64,000 nt of DNA from Niabella agricola (lineage in GTDB: Bacteria; Bacteroidota; Bacteroidia; Chitinophagales; Chitinophagaceae): contig NZ_JAJHIZ010000003.1 of assembly GCF_021538615.1 (NCBI RefSeq), forward strand, positions 4,588,001 to 4,652,000. The letters run 5' to 3'. The notes beneath the pieces were generated by a model. It was not told the origin of the DNA. It made no database searches and worked only from the letters and a program-made list of their open reading frames with translations. Of the stretch, positions 18,738 through 27,225 are shown one piece after another. Both the position numbers and the translations under genes were made by a program. Positions within the stretch are counted from its first letter, which is position 1. Each line of letters starts with the position of its first letter.

Positions 18738-18771
18738 AAAAGCTGCCGCGCGAAAGCCGGCAGCTTTTTTT
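18738..18771 (+). terminator. Rho-independent terminator of rpsA
   Basis: A perfect 11-bp stem, AAAAGCTGCCG with CGGCAGCTTTT, around a 9-base loop, ending in a run of seven T. It begins 21 bases past the stop. Confidence 0.9.
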
Positions 18772-18892
18772 ATGCCCTTTAGCGGTTAAATTTTTTTTGA
18801 TAAATCTGTAAGATTTCGGCCCAATAAACAACCTATATAATGTATGGCAGGATTTTTAAAGAATCATACTACTGATTAAAAATAAGGATCGC

Positions 18893-19360
18893 ATGGAAAC
18901 AGAAATCTTAAAGGCAATCCATGAGCATCAGAAAATTATTTATAAAATTTGCAATCTGTACAGGGATAACCGGGAGGATCAGGAAGACCTATTCCAGGAA
19001 ATCGTTTATCAGCTCTGGAAATCGTATCCTTCATTCAAAGGAGCTTCAAAAGTAAGCTCATGGATCTACCGGGTTGCACTGAATACGGCGCTTACCATCT
19101 ACCGGAAACCATCGGTAGTAATTGACTATTACCGGGACCTGCCCGAAGGCATCCATCCGTCCGAAGAAAAGATTCCGGAGTATTCCGAACGGTTGTTTTT
19201 GGCCTTACGTACTTTGAATGACTCAGAAAAAGCCATAATAGCGCTGTACCTTGAGGATTTTAGCTATAAAGAAATTGCGACAATAACCGGTTTGAGCACC
19301 AATAATATAGGGGTGCGCTTAAACAGGATAAAAAATAAACTGAAAGAACTACTAAAATAA
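18893..19360 (+). CDS. ECF-type RNA polymerase sigma factor
   Basis: 155 residues. Sigma region 2 is visible as REDQEDLFQEIVYQLWKSYP followed by SWIYRVALNTAL. Region 4 ends the protein with YKEIATITGLSTNNIGVRLN. It directs RNA polymerase to a small regulon. It is followed after 5 bases by a membrane protein likely to be its partner. No classic zinc-binding anti-sigma factor (HxxxCxxC) is next to it. Confidence 0.92.
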   Translation: METEILKAIHEHQKIIYKICNLYRDNREDQEDLFQEIVYQLWKSYPSFKGASKVSSWIYRVALNTALTIYRKPSVVIDYYRDLPEGIHPSEEKIPEYSERLFLALRTLNDSEKAIIALYLEDFSYKEIATITGLSTNNIGVRLNRIKNKLKELLK

Positions 19361-19365
19361 ATATT

Positions 19366-19929
19366 ATGGATCTGAAAGAACTGAAATCGGGATGGCAACA
19401 GGCGGGGGGAGCATTCAAAAGCGAAACAGACCTGCTGCGAATGACGAAAATGATCAATCATCCGTCAATGAAAAAGATACGAACCCGGCTGATTATTGAG
19501 GTGATTGCCCTGCTGTTTATTTTATTTGTTTATTATGATTGGTTTGATGGGGGCCAAAAACCATTTTATGCAAACCTGGCGCTGATCACCGGCTTGCTTT
19601 TATATATAGCCAACGATGTTATTGGCTTTGTTTCCATAATGAAGCCAATACAAAAAACAAATTTGAAAGATGGTATTCAGGAATACCTTATGCGTTTAAA
19701 ACGCCTGTCTGTTTTTTCTGTAATCATTGCCGTTTTATACACCGTTTCCATCATTATCTTTTTTATGTCCACCATCAATTTGACAAAAGAAAAGGGGCTG
19801 ATACTTGTATTTAGTTCTGTGATTATGGTTCAGTTGATCCTGTTATCCTTTAATGTGTGGAAGAAACGGATTCATAATTTGGAAAAGCAGGCGATGGATT
19901 TTATTACTGATGAAACCACTTTGATTTGA
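19366..19929 (+). CDS. Four-TM membrane protein, likely partner of the ECF sigma factor
   Basis: 187 residues. A short N-terminal cytosolic segment MDLKELKSGWQQAGG resembles the start of many Bacteroidota sigma-factor-linked membrane proteins. Four hydrophobic segments follow, about residues 44-62, 70-92, 112-136 and 146-166, then a basic tail. Translational linkage with the sigma gene (5-base gap) suggests it holds or releases the sigma factor. That role is inferred from position only. Confidence 0.7.
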   Translation: MDLKELKSGWQQAGGAFKSETDLLRMTKMINHPSMKKIRTRLIIEVIALLFILFVYYDWFDGGQKPFYANLALITGLLLYIANDVIGFVSIMKPIQKTNLKDGIQEYLMRLKRLSVFSVIIAVLYTVSIIIFFMSTINLTKEKGLILVFSSVIMVQLILLSFNVWKKRIHNLEKQAMDFITDETTLI

Positions 19930-20151
19930 TGACCGGATACGCTTTGGGGCCGGTTGTTCGGGTAAATATACTGAATGCTGAGCGGGGCCAGGAATTTTTG
20001 ATCCGTTCAGGTCTGATTTAACGGGGAAGGTTTTCGCCACGGAACCGCCCATATGGAAAGCGGTACGGTTTTAACGATATTGCTTTTTGCGGCGCGGCAA
20101 AGGAACCGGGAAATAGTTTAATTTAGTTGCTTTTACGTACAATCTTTAGGG

Positions 20152-20715
20152 ATGCAGCTTACACAAATACTGGATCAGGTATATCCGTTACCTCAGGAGA
20201 CCCGTGAAAAGGTCATCGGTCAGGTGCAGGAGGTGAGGTTCGAAAAGCATCATTTACTAATGCGTGCGGGAAGGGTGGAACCGTATCTCTACTTTATCAA
20301 GAGCGGTATTGTAAGAGCCTATGCCGATACCGGTGGCCATGAAATCACTTTTTGGTTTGGCAGCGAGGGCGAAACCATTGTATCGATGAACAGTTATGTG
20401 GCGGGCAAACCAGGGTATGAACATATTGAGCTGATGGAGCCCTGTATTTTGTATGAACTGCGGACAGCAGCGCTGCAACAGCTATACCAGCAAGACCTGC
20501 AGATTGCTAACTGGGGGCGGAAATTTGCGGAAAGGGAACTGATCAAAACAGAAGAGCGGCTGATCTCCCGGCAGTTTAAAACGGCTGCACAACGATACAG
20601 GGAGCTGCTGACGGATAGTCCGGATCTGTTGCAACGGATTCCCTTATGTCATATTGCTTCTTACCTGGGCATTACGCAGGTAAGCCTGAGCCGGATCCGG
20701 TCGGAGATCCGTTGA
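20152..20715 (+). CDS. Crp/Fnr family transcriptional regulator
   Basis: 187 residues. The N-terminal cyclic-nucleotide-binding-like beta roll contains RAGRVEPYLYFIKSGIVRAY. A dimerisation helix and a C-terminal winged helix follow, with recognition segment HIASYLGITQVSLSRIRSEI. The cAMP-contacting Arg/Ser pair of true Crp is not evident, and there are no N-terminal Fe-S cysteines, so the effector is unknown. The next gene is an SMR exporter 130 bases downstream. Confidence 0.88.
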   Translation: MQLTQILDQVYPLPQETREKVIGQVQEVRFEKHHLLMRAGRVEPYLYFIKSGIVRAYADTGGHEITFWFGSEGETIVSMNSYVAGKPGYEHIELMEPCILYELRTAALQQLYQQDLQIANWGRKFAERELIKTEERLISRQFKTAAQRYRELLTDSPDLLQRIPLCHIASYLGITQVSLSRIRSEIR

Positions 20716-20845
20716 GCGAGATTTTCTGGAGGTGTTTTTCCCCGCAGATCTGCGCGTGATTAGCGGGCATTAGTGCATCCATTATTTATCATTTGTAAAA
20801 TTTTAATCCGGCCAGACGCCGGAACTTTGCCGTAAATAAAAATAT

Positions 20846-21175
20846 ATGAACTGGATTATTCTGATCATCGCGGGTTTGTGTGAAGTGGCGTTTACTTCCT
20901 GCCTGGGCAAGGCAAAGGAAACAACAGGGGCCGCTATGTACTGGTGGTACGCCGGTTTTTTTATTGCGCTTACCGCAAGCATGTTATTGCTGATGAAAGC
21001 CATTCAGGGACTTCCGATTGGAACGGCTTATGCGGTGTGGACGGGTATTGGGGCGGTGGGCGCTGCATTAATGGGCATCCTGGTGTTTAAGGAGCCGGCT
21101 ACCTTCTGGAGATTGTTTTTTATCACCACCCTGATTGCTTCGATTGTGGGATTGAAGGTGGTTTCATCGCATTAG
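20846..21175 (+). CDS. SMR family transporter, Gdx/SugE type
   Basis: 109 residues and four membrane helices. The membrane-embedded Glu is E13 in AGLCEVAFT. The helix-3/4 region GTAYAVWTGIGAVGAALMG matches the Gdx (SugE, guanidinium exporter) branch more than EmrE-type multidrug pumps. Family members work as antiparallel dimers exchanging substrate for protons. I see no guanidine riboswitch in the 130-base leader. A partial -7 box, GAACTTTG, lies at 20822-20829. Confidence 0.88.
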   Translation: MNWIILIIAGLCEVAFTSCLGKAKETTGAAMYWWYAGFFIALTASMLLLMKAIQGLPIGTAYAVWTGIGAVGAALMGILVFKEPATFWRLFFITTLIASIVGLKVVSSH

Positions 21176-21224
21176 TACTTTACAGGCCATGGCCCATGAT
21201 GTGCGGCCGATCCTGTAAATACAA

Positions 21225-21250
21225 AACATCCGATCGAACGATCGGATGTT
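21225..21250. terminator. Perfect 12-bp palindromic hairpin between convergent genes
   Basis: AACATCCGATCG and CGATCGGATGTT pair perfectly around an AA centre. It sits between the SMR gene (plus) and a serine hydrolase gene (minus), so it could end both transcripts. Only TT and AAA flank it, so the T-tract is weak. Confidence 0.5.
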
Positions 21251-21303
21251 AAAGCGGGAAGATTTATTATAAATAAAACAGTGGCTCAAAAGATGCTTCA
21301 CAC

Positions 21304-22455
21304 TTACCGCCACGCATTATCATAGGCTTTACCGGTTATGCCCATTGGATCTCCGATATCGGTTTGGATAGAATTGGTATGCCATGCAATTTGCACATTG
21401 TTGGGAAAGTGCATGATTACTGTAAAAATGCCGCGCTTTTGATCATCGTACCAGTAACCGTTCTTCCAGTGGTAATCGCCCCGTTCGCCGGTAACAAAGC
21501 CATCGTAGCCCATCAGCAGATCTTTCATCTTATCCAGCATCAGGCCCGATACGTATTTTCCGGCCTCGGCTGTCAGCAATACCTGCGCCATTTCCGGGGT
21601 GTTGATGAACCAGCCGCCTGCACCGGCATCCTTGTAGGTAGTATACGCCATGATGCCCGGGAGCAAGGGCTGGGAATAGTTATAATACATCGTCATCTGG
21701 CGGTCGGGTGCGGCTTCAGTAATGGATCCGTTGGCGTTCCAGGGGCCGATATTGATTTTTTGCCAGTCCGGCAGCCCTGCTACTTTGAAGATCTTTTCGC
21801 GCACATAATCACGATGGGCCTGGGATACCGCTTCATCGGCCTGCTCATCGGTCATGTTCGCGTAACTCTCTTTGCCGTTTACTACGCATGGAATTAAAAC
21901 ACGGCACAGGAGGTAATTGACGTTATCGTATTTCTTCTGGGTCAGATAACCGAAGCCGGTGGTAGGTGTTTTCATCGTTTTACGCAGCGATGCATAGTCG
22001 TTGCCGAAGTATGTAAGACCCGCTTTATGCGTAAGCATGTCCATCACCCTGATCTTCCGGTTTTCCAGGGCAATGTCCCATGATGAAGGCAGCAGGTCTG
22101 CAAGATAAGTATACTCATCAAGATGTTTCGCTTCCAGCGCGCCCAGGAGCGCCAGCGCCGAGATGGTTTTGCTGCAGCTGCCAATGGCCTGGCGGGTGGT
22201 ATAGGTGTACTTTACTTCCGGGTTGTTCGTGCTGAGGCGTGCATAACCGTCTGCATCATATTGAACGATTTTCCCGTTCTGGGAAATGGCAAACGACCAT
22301 CCAACTGTTTTTCCATTGAGTCTTTCCCGCATGTTCTTCGCAAAAAGCGCGGCGTCAAATCCTTTGTTCACAATACTGCCGGGCTTTTGGCAGGCTGTAA
22401 ATGTCATTGTTGTAAGTCCCAGGACCACCCAGGCTTTTTTTAGTACATTTTTCAT
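21304..22455 (-). CDS. Serine hydrolase lipoprotein (class C beta-lactamase family)
   Basis: 383 residues. The N-terminus is a lipoprotein signal with lipobox FTAC (C22). The beta-lactamase/transpeptidase-like fold shows the SxxK motif SCSK (S93, K96) and a YxN motif YDN (Y176, N178). Such proteins include D-Ala-D-Ala peptidases, esterases and EstB-like enzymes; true beta-lactamase activity is not implied. It is probably anchored in the outer membrane or periplasm. It stands alone, ending against the 21225-21250 hairpin. Confidence 0.87.
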   Translation of the reverse strand: MKNVLKKAWVVLGLTTMTFTACQKPGSIVNKGFDAALFAKNMRERLNGKTVGWSFAISQNGKIVQYDADGYARLSTNNPEVKYTYTTRQAIGSCSKTISALALLGALEAKHLDEYTYLADLLPSSWDIALENRKIRVMDMLTHKAGLTYFGNDYASLRKTMKTPTTGFGYLTQKKYDNVNYLLCRVLIPCVVNGKESYANMTDEQADEAVSQAHRDYVREKIFKVAGLPDWQKINIGPWNANGSITEAAPDRQMTMYYNYSQPLLPGIMAYTTYKDAGAGGWFINTPEMAQVLLTAEAGKYVSGLMLDKMKDLLMGYDGFVTGERGDYHWKNGYWYDDQKRGIFTVIMHFPNNVQIAWHTNSIQTDIGDPMGITGKAYDNAWR

Positions 22456-22926
22456 TTTACTTGATTTTTAAGTTTAGTCCTGTAAAGATGTATTACCGGA
22501 AGAAGATGCAACCGGAGGACTTAACAAATAGATCTTCGGGATTAACGAAACAGAAGGTTGATGCTACAAGGCCTGTTGCGTTTGTGTCTAAAATATACAG
22601 GAAGTACTATGGAATGAAAGTTCGCCAGCTGATGTGGCGGCGTGTGAAAGGGCATGCCAGCCGGTGCATTTGATCTGTCTGTTTTTTGCTATCCCTGGTA
22701 AACTTTGAAAAGGCTAAACGATAATGTTTCTGTCCGTGTTTTATCACCGGAGCGCACAACAAGCCGGCTTGTTTAACCGGCAGATCTGCTTTATTAACTC
22801 AAACAGCTATTTCGTTAAAGCCCATTAGCAACCTGCATTGTATGGTTATAATTTGCACCCATTCTGTAACAGGGACATCATTGAAAACGGTATTCCCGGA
22901 TACATAAACTATAAAATCCTTAAACG
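22456..22926. other. Intergenic region between divergent lipoprotein genes
   Basis: 470 bases. A plus-strand frame of 70 codons (22461-22673) has no family resemblance and basic low-complexity content, and I do not accept it as a gene. TTATAATTTGC at 22847-22857 resembles a -7 element with one extra spacer base, ahead of the 22927 gene. Nothing else recognised. Confidence 0.4.
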
Positions 22927-23325
22927 ATGATCTTTAAAAAACAACTATTCATCACACTAAGCTTTGTGTTAATTGCGGCAGCCATATCCTGTAAAAGAGA
23001 TCATGTAACTTCCCCTGATGCTCTTGCCAACAGTACCTGGTCGGGAACATTTATTGTTAAGAACAATGGTCCCGATCCGCTTGCCATTAAATTTAGCGAA
23101 GACAAAAAAGTTACTTTGTTTTTTGGCGATTTATCGGCGCCCGCTGAACACCAGTGTAAAGGCAATTATAGTCTTACCAATGACCAGGTATCATTCAGCG
23201 TAACCGATTATTACAATGAAAAGATGTCATTTGCCGGAACGTTGAGTAATCATACAATTACCGGCACATGGGGGCACGGGGATGCAGCTAATGGAGGGGG
23301 ATCTTTTAGTACTACCAAAAAATAG
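22927..23325 (+). CDS. Small lipoprotein of unknown function
   Basis: 132 residues. The lipoprotein signal has lipobox AAISC (C22). The mature part is short beta strands with NSTWSGTF, FSEDKKVTLFFGD, GNYSLTNDQVSF and ITGTWGHGDAANGGGSF, the pattern of a small beta-barrel or lipocalin-like fold seen in many Bacteroidota lipoproteins. No precise family recognised. A strong terminator follows. Confidence 0.75.
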   Translation: MIFKKQLFITLSFVLIAAAISCKRDHVTSPDALANSTWSGTFIVKNNGPDPLAIKFSEDKKVTLFFGDLSAPAEHQCKGNYSLTNDQVSFSVTDYYNEKMSFAGTLSNHTITGTWGHGDAANGGGSFSTTKK

Positions 23326-23371
23326 AACGGAAGTAACCGTGGGTTTTCATTATCAGAGATTACCGGAATAG

Positions 23372-23406
23372 AAAAGAGGCTGCTTATTTGAAGACAGCCT
23401 CTTTTT
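23372..23406 (+). terminator. Rho-independent terminator
   Basis: A perfect 11-bp stem, AAAAGAGGCTG with CAGCCTCTTTT, a 12-base loop and a T-run. It ends the 22927 lipoprotein gene. Confidence 0.85.
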
Positions 23407-23590
23407 AATATTGGGGGTAGTTAGCGGTGGAAAAGGTTCGGGGTTAAATTGTCTGCCGGTTTTAAGAAGGCGTATGCAGATCGCTATATTCCTTGATTAC
23501 CCGGCTTTGGTTGACAGTTTTTCGTTACAAACTTTTCACTGCGCCGTGAAAATATCTGACCGCAGCCTTTCACCGCAAATAGTTATCTGC

Positions 23591-24262
23591 CTATTTCTTC
23601 GCGGCCTTCAGGTTGAACCCAACCTCAACGTCTTTGCTGATCATCCAGTTTTCGGGGCTGCCGTCTGTTTTATAGCTGATTCCCCATGCGCTACGGTCGA
23701 TGGTGAATTTTGCAGTTGCATTTACTTCTGTATCGGTTACGGTTACCTGGGCCGGGAAGGTGATGTTCAGGGTGCTGTCTTTTAAGGTAAGGTTACCGCT
23801 GATCAGGTTGGTAGCACCTGGTAACAGGCTTTTTTGCTGGGCACTGTCATATGGGGCTACTTTTGTAATCACGAATTTTGCGGTGGGATATTTGGCCACA
23901 TCAAAAAAATCGGGACTTTTCAGGTGTGCTTCAAGATCCGTTGCCTTTTTACCGGGTTCGGTAACTGATGCCGTGTCTACCTTTAATCCTCCCAGGTTAA
24001 TGGTAAAATTGCCGGCAGTGATGGCGCCATTTTCAACGGAAAGCGATCCGTCGTTTACACTGATTATACCAAAACGGGGTGCAAATCCACCCTTGTGGGT
24101 TGCCCGCCAATCTACGGTAGTAGCCAGGGTATCAATTGCATAGGAACTACCTGCAGCTACAGCAGCTTCCTGTTTTTCGTTGGTTTTGGCTTGGTCGCTT
24201 GAAGCGCCCCCACAGGCGGCCAGTGTGAGCGCCAGTGCAAAAATGGAGATTGTTTGTTTCAT
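23591..24262 (-). CDS. YceI family lipoprotein
   Basis: 223 residues. The lipoprotein signal has lipobox LAAC (C17). A low-complexity linker is followed by a YceI lipocalin-like barrel, with SYAIDTLATTVDWRATHKGG at its start and IDRSAWGISYK near its end. YceI proteins bind isoprenoid or other lipids in the periplasm. Its own promoter box lies upstream (24299-24292), so it need not belong to the copper cluster beside it. Confidence 0.92.
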   Translation of the reverse strand: MKQTISIFALALTLAACGGASSDQAKTNEKQEAAVAAGSSYAIDTLATTVDWRATHKGGFAPRFGIISVNDGSLSVENGAITAGNFTINLGGLKVDTASVTEPGKKATDLEAHLKSPDFFDVAKYPTAKFVITKVAPYDSAQQKSLLPGATNLISGNLTLKDSTLNITFPAQVTVTDTEVNATAKFTIDRSAWGISYKTDGSPENWMISKDVEVGFNLKAAKK

Positions 24263-24291
24263 ATTTACGTGTTATTTTAAAAAACTGGGAA

Positions 24292-24299
24292 CAAAATTA
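24292..24299 (-). promoter_or_regulatory. -7 promoter box TAATTTTG for the YceI gene
   Basis: An exact TAnnTTTG match on the minus strand, about 30 bases before the start at 24262. A TTG lies 18 bases further upstream, a partial -33. Confidence 0.5.
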
Positions 24300-24377
24300 A
24301 AAGGTTCTTTCTAAAAACAATGTTTAAACATCAAATATGGCAATTTCATAACAATTGCCAAGTTTCAAGATGGTTGT

Positions 24378-24812
24378 TTATTGATTCTGCGCAAGTTTTT
24401 TGTAGGTGTCTGCACTTTCAAAATAAGAAACCTCGCCATTATCGCCGGTGATCACAATATAAGCGGCTGCTTTATCCACTACTTTTCCTGTTGCAGGATC
24501 GGTTGCCTTGCGTACGGCGGCATCCTGTGGGATCCGGTTTTTGCACATTTCGCAACAGCCATAATAGGTTTTGCCATTAAACGGTACAGCAATTTGTTCT
24601 TTATTCATAAAGGCATTGTTGACCATACATACCAGGTTGGAAGGCACCGGGTCTCCTTTTTTATAGTTGGCAGTTCCCGGTTGCGGCAAGGCCTGCGCTG
24701 TTGCAGCCGCCGGGGACTGCCTTGTTGTTTCCTGCTTTTTAGATGTGCTATTGCAGGCTGCCAGGGCAAGAACTATACAAATAATGAGATTGGTTTTTGT
24801 AAAGCGATTCAT
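24378..24812 (-). CDS. Metal-associated lipoprotein with CCxxC motif
   Basis: 144 residues from the ATG at 24812. The lipobox is LAAC (C20), then a Pro/Ala/Gln linker. The conserved core includes LVCMVNNAFMNKEQI and YYGCCEMCKNRIP (C86, C87, C90), resembling TRASH/YHS-type metal-binding modules. Bacteroidota relatives occur in heavy-metal loci next to CopA-type oxidases, as here. A role in copper binding or delivery at the outer membrane is likely but inferred. The frame is open 20 codons upstream, but those residues are not signal-like. Confidence 0.78.
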   Translation of the reverse strand: MNRFTKTNLIICIVLALAACNSTSKKQETTRQSPAAATAQALPQPGTANYKKGDPVPSNLVCMVNNAFMNKEQIAVPFNGKTYYGCCEMCKNRIPQDAAVRKATDPATGKVVDKAAAYIVITGDNGEVSYFESADTYKKLAQNQ

Positions 24813-24966
24813 ATTATAATGGTATTTATTTTTAAAAAAATGATAGGGTGTGCTCCATAGGTTTGTGCGCACCGATTTCTTAGAATTGCGCAGAAGTAGT
24901 ATGATATTAGGTTGATCTGTGGAAACCCGCGTAATCCGTGAGTGGCCTTTTGCATTCCGGCAGGTG

Positions 24967-25657
24967 CTAGTAAGTTAACACCAATCCCCCTCCAAAACCA
25001 TATTCGGTATTATAGTTGGCAGACACGCTAAAATTCCTGTAACGATGTAACGCAGCCCGCTCATGTATTCCCTGCGACTGTCGAGGGAAAAGGCACCTTG
25101 TAAACGTTTGGAAAGCGGGATATCTTCCCGGCCCAGCTCGACGCGCACCTGTCCTTTTGTATCAATCTGTGTTTGCAGGAGCACCAGCCAGGGAAGGATA
25201 TAGGCGAAGGCGGCTGTGTAGCGGAGCTTACCGTCATGTTTGAATTTTTGTCCAAACAGGTCCCGCTCTTCGTGGCGGTCTTTCTGATACCTCCATTCAA
25301 TGCCCACAAATGGGTGGAACCATTGCATCTGCCCCAGGAAGCGGCCAAAATTGGCTTCGATCTCATGATCCCTTTGAGCCTGTATCCCAGCTTCCATTCG
25401 GCATTCAATGCCCACCGGGGCCGTTGGCTCTTTCACCGGTTGTGTACCACAATCTCTGCAGTATCACCTTCCGTAAACTTAAGGGTGGGCATAGGAGTCT
25501 GACTGTTAACCGCAATCGCCATTTTGTGTTTCCCGGAATAGTTGACCATGGTATCTGTTACATACAGATCGTACCGCTTTACGCGTTGGGCGTGTATATT
25601 GAATGTAAACAGGAATACTGAAAAAAAAGCAGCTCCCGCCTTAAACCTATAATACAT
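24967..25657 (-). pseudogene. Decayed multicopper oxidase (CopA-type with C-terminal barrel domain)
   Basis: Positions 25657-25433 encode an intact signal peptide and the first cupredoxin strands (RVKRYDLYVTDTMVNYSGKH, then PTLKFTEGDTAEIVVHN). The frame then hits TGA. The sequence continues directly with the C-terminal CopB-like barrel domain, in shifting frames: NAEWKLGYRLKG in one, then HEIEANFGRFLGQMQWFHPF through REYMSGLRYIV in another. After a further one-base shift it ends NFSVSANYNTEYGFGG and then LVLTY at TAG 24969-24967. All copper-binding His clusters are missing, so well over half of the gene has been deleted. Confidence 0.85.
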
Positions 25658-25741
25658 TTATAAGAAATTGATTGTTGGGGAATGGATTGGATACTGGCAG
25701 TACTGAACTGCTGATCAGACACCTGCCGGCATCCTAACCCG

Positions 25742-26572
25742 TTACGGGATTGTTTCTTTTGTGGAACCGCAGGTCAGCATCTTTGCACCGTAATAAGGAT
25801 TTTTGATTCCCTGTTCACTGCTGAGCCAGTTGGCACTGCCCTTATACATGGGGCAATGATTGTAGTATATTTTATATGGTACTGAAGAGGCCTTTACAAG
25901 CTTGTAAATGGTTTCAGTAAGTGAAGCAAATACGGCGCGTTGTTTTTCGATGCCACCGGCCGATTGCAATGCGGCTGTTTGCTTTTGCAGATCACCCATC
26001 ACCGCCATCCATACCTGGTGTTCGTTGCTGCTTAATGCTCCCATTTTTACCGACTTAACCGCTGTATTCAATTCGCCGGCTTTTTGCGTAACGACCGTTG
26101 CATCCGACTGGACCAGGGCATTGTTGATGGCAAAGTAGGCTTTGTACACGGAGTCTAATACAGATACGGCGGCCGCATCACGCGTTGCTCCGGAAGGGGA
26201 ATGGCTCTTGTGTTCCTGTTGAGTCATCGTTCCCTTATACTGGCAGGTCTCCGGCAGTATCTGGTAGGTTTCAACAGGTGCATTGTAGCTTTCATTGTCG
26301 AACCCAGCCAGGGTCACCCGTCTTAACACGGCATCTTTTGTGGTGGCATGTTGGTTGTAAACCAGGGTCGCTTTTTGGGTAGCTGGGTCCCAGGTTAATA
26401 AGGCCTGTTTTTTTTGTGTGCCCGCCTTTTCGATGAGCGTTTTACAAGCCGTTGCATTTCCCCGGATGGTTACAGTTACAGTCTTCGAATGGCTGATTTG
26501 TCCGTGTGCATAGGAGAACGTGGCGGCCAGCCCCATCATCAGGGCCAGCGATATATTTTTTATCGATTGCAT
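25742..26572 (-). CDS. DUF3347 protein with degenerate HMA domain
   Basis: 276 residues from the ATG at 26572. A signal peptide (SLALMMGLAATFSYAHG) is followed by an HMA-like domain whose metal site reads GNATACKTLIEKAG, so one cysteine of GNCxxC is gone. A DUF3347 helical domain (SVLDSVYKAYFAINNALVQS) comes next and ends in YYNHCPMYKG and MLTCGS, a second possible metal site. DUF3347 is found with CusB-type and copper proteins. It sits between the Cys/His-rich gene and the oxidase pseudogene in a probable operon. Confidence 0.82.
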   Translation of the reverse strand: MQSIKNISLALMMGLAATFSYAHGQISHSKTVTVTIRGNATACKTLIEKAGTQKKQALLTWDPATQKATLVYNQHATTKDAVLRRVTLAGFDNESYNAPVETYQILPETCQYKGTMTQQEHKSHSPSGATRDAAAVSVLDSVYKAYFAINNALVQSDATVVTQKAGELNTAVKSVKMGALSSNEHQVWMAVMGDLQKQTAALQSAGGIEKQRAVFASLTETIYKLVKASSVPYKIYYNHCPMYKGSANWLSSEQGIKNPYYGAKMLTCGSTKETIP

Positions 26573-26670
26573 AATTGTATGATTAATCAGTGTAAGAATG
26601 GTATGCAGCGAAACCGCATACAGAATGAATAGCTGTTGAAGCCGAGGTGTCATCTACCTCTGAAAACTGA

Positions 26671-27054
26671 TTAACACAATCGGGGCGGCTGCCATATAGC
26701 ATAGGCATAAAAAGACAGTTTCAGCCGGTTGCGCCCAACGCAGTGGTGGGCTATTATGGGCGGAATCGAGGTGATTCCGACCTGGCTAACTGCATGCAAA
26801 CTATAAATGGAAACGGGATGACAACTATTGTCGGTGCAATTGTCATGCGTGCAGTGTTTTTTCTGCTGATGCGCAGCGGAGGAATGATCGCAACAGGCGG
26901 TCTTCTGCCGGGTATCGTGTTTCTTAATATGTGAAGATTCTGCAGTTACAGGTTGCTTTACTTGCGGCATTTCACAAGCGTATGCAGTGATTGCCGGTGC
27001 CATAAAGAAGGCGACCAGAAGCAATATGAATCCTATGAAACGCGTTTGCAACAC
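26671..27054 (-). CDS. Exported Cys/His-rich protein of the copper cluster
   Basis: 127 residues from the GTG at 27054; no in-frame ATG precedes the signal peptide (FIGFILLLVAFFMAPAITAYA). The mature part is unusually rich in Cys and His: KTACCDHSSAAHQQKKHCTH, then DNCTDNSCHP. That composition suggests binding of Cu or Zn in the periplasm. No family recognised. It is the first gene of the cluster and carries a consensus promoter that ends 4 bases before the GTG. Confidence 0.7.
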   Translation of the reverse strand: MLQTRFIGFILLLVAFFMAPAITAYACEMPQVKQPVTAESSHIKKHDTRQKTACCDHSSAAHQQKKHCTHDNCTDNSCHPVSIYSLHAVSQVGITSIPPIIAHHCVGRNRLKLSFYAYAIWQPPRLC

Positions 27055-27058
27055 ATAG

Positions 27059-27089
27059 CAAAGTTACATTCTATTGTTTTCTGTACAAA
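27059..27089 (-). promoter_or_regulatory. Consensus promoter of the copper cluster (TTTG-N19-TAACTTTG)
   Basis: On the minus strand TTTG (27089-27086), 19 bases, then TAACTTTG (27066-27059), a full match to both Bacteroidota promoter boxes at ideal spacing. The predicted start of transcription falls at or next to the GTG at 27054. Confidence 0.75.
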
Positions 27090-27225
27090 AAAAACAGCCC
27101 CGAAATGCGATTCTAACAGAACGCTAACAATTGACACTCATTTACTTACCAATTCTGTAAATGATGTAACAAATCTGCGGAATTTTGTAAACACCAATTC
27201 AAATGCATTTTGTATTGCGGTGGTG

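Noticed and set aside
20716..20845. Guanidine riboswitch upstream of the Gdx/SugE-type exporter
   Set aside because: Only one short CCGG...CCGG hairpin with an ACG in its loop is visible. The two ACGR stem-loops of the guanidine-II class or the larger ykkC fold are absent.
22461..22673. 70-codon plus-strand frame after the serine hydrolase
   Set aside because: Basic, low-information sequence with no start context; it overlaps the likely promoter region of the divergent gene.
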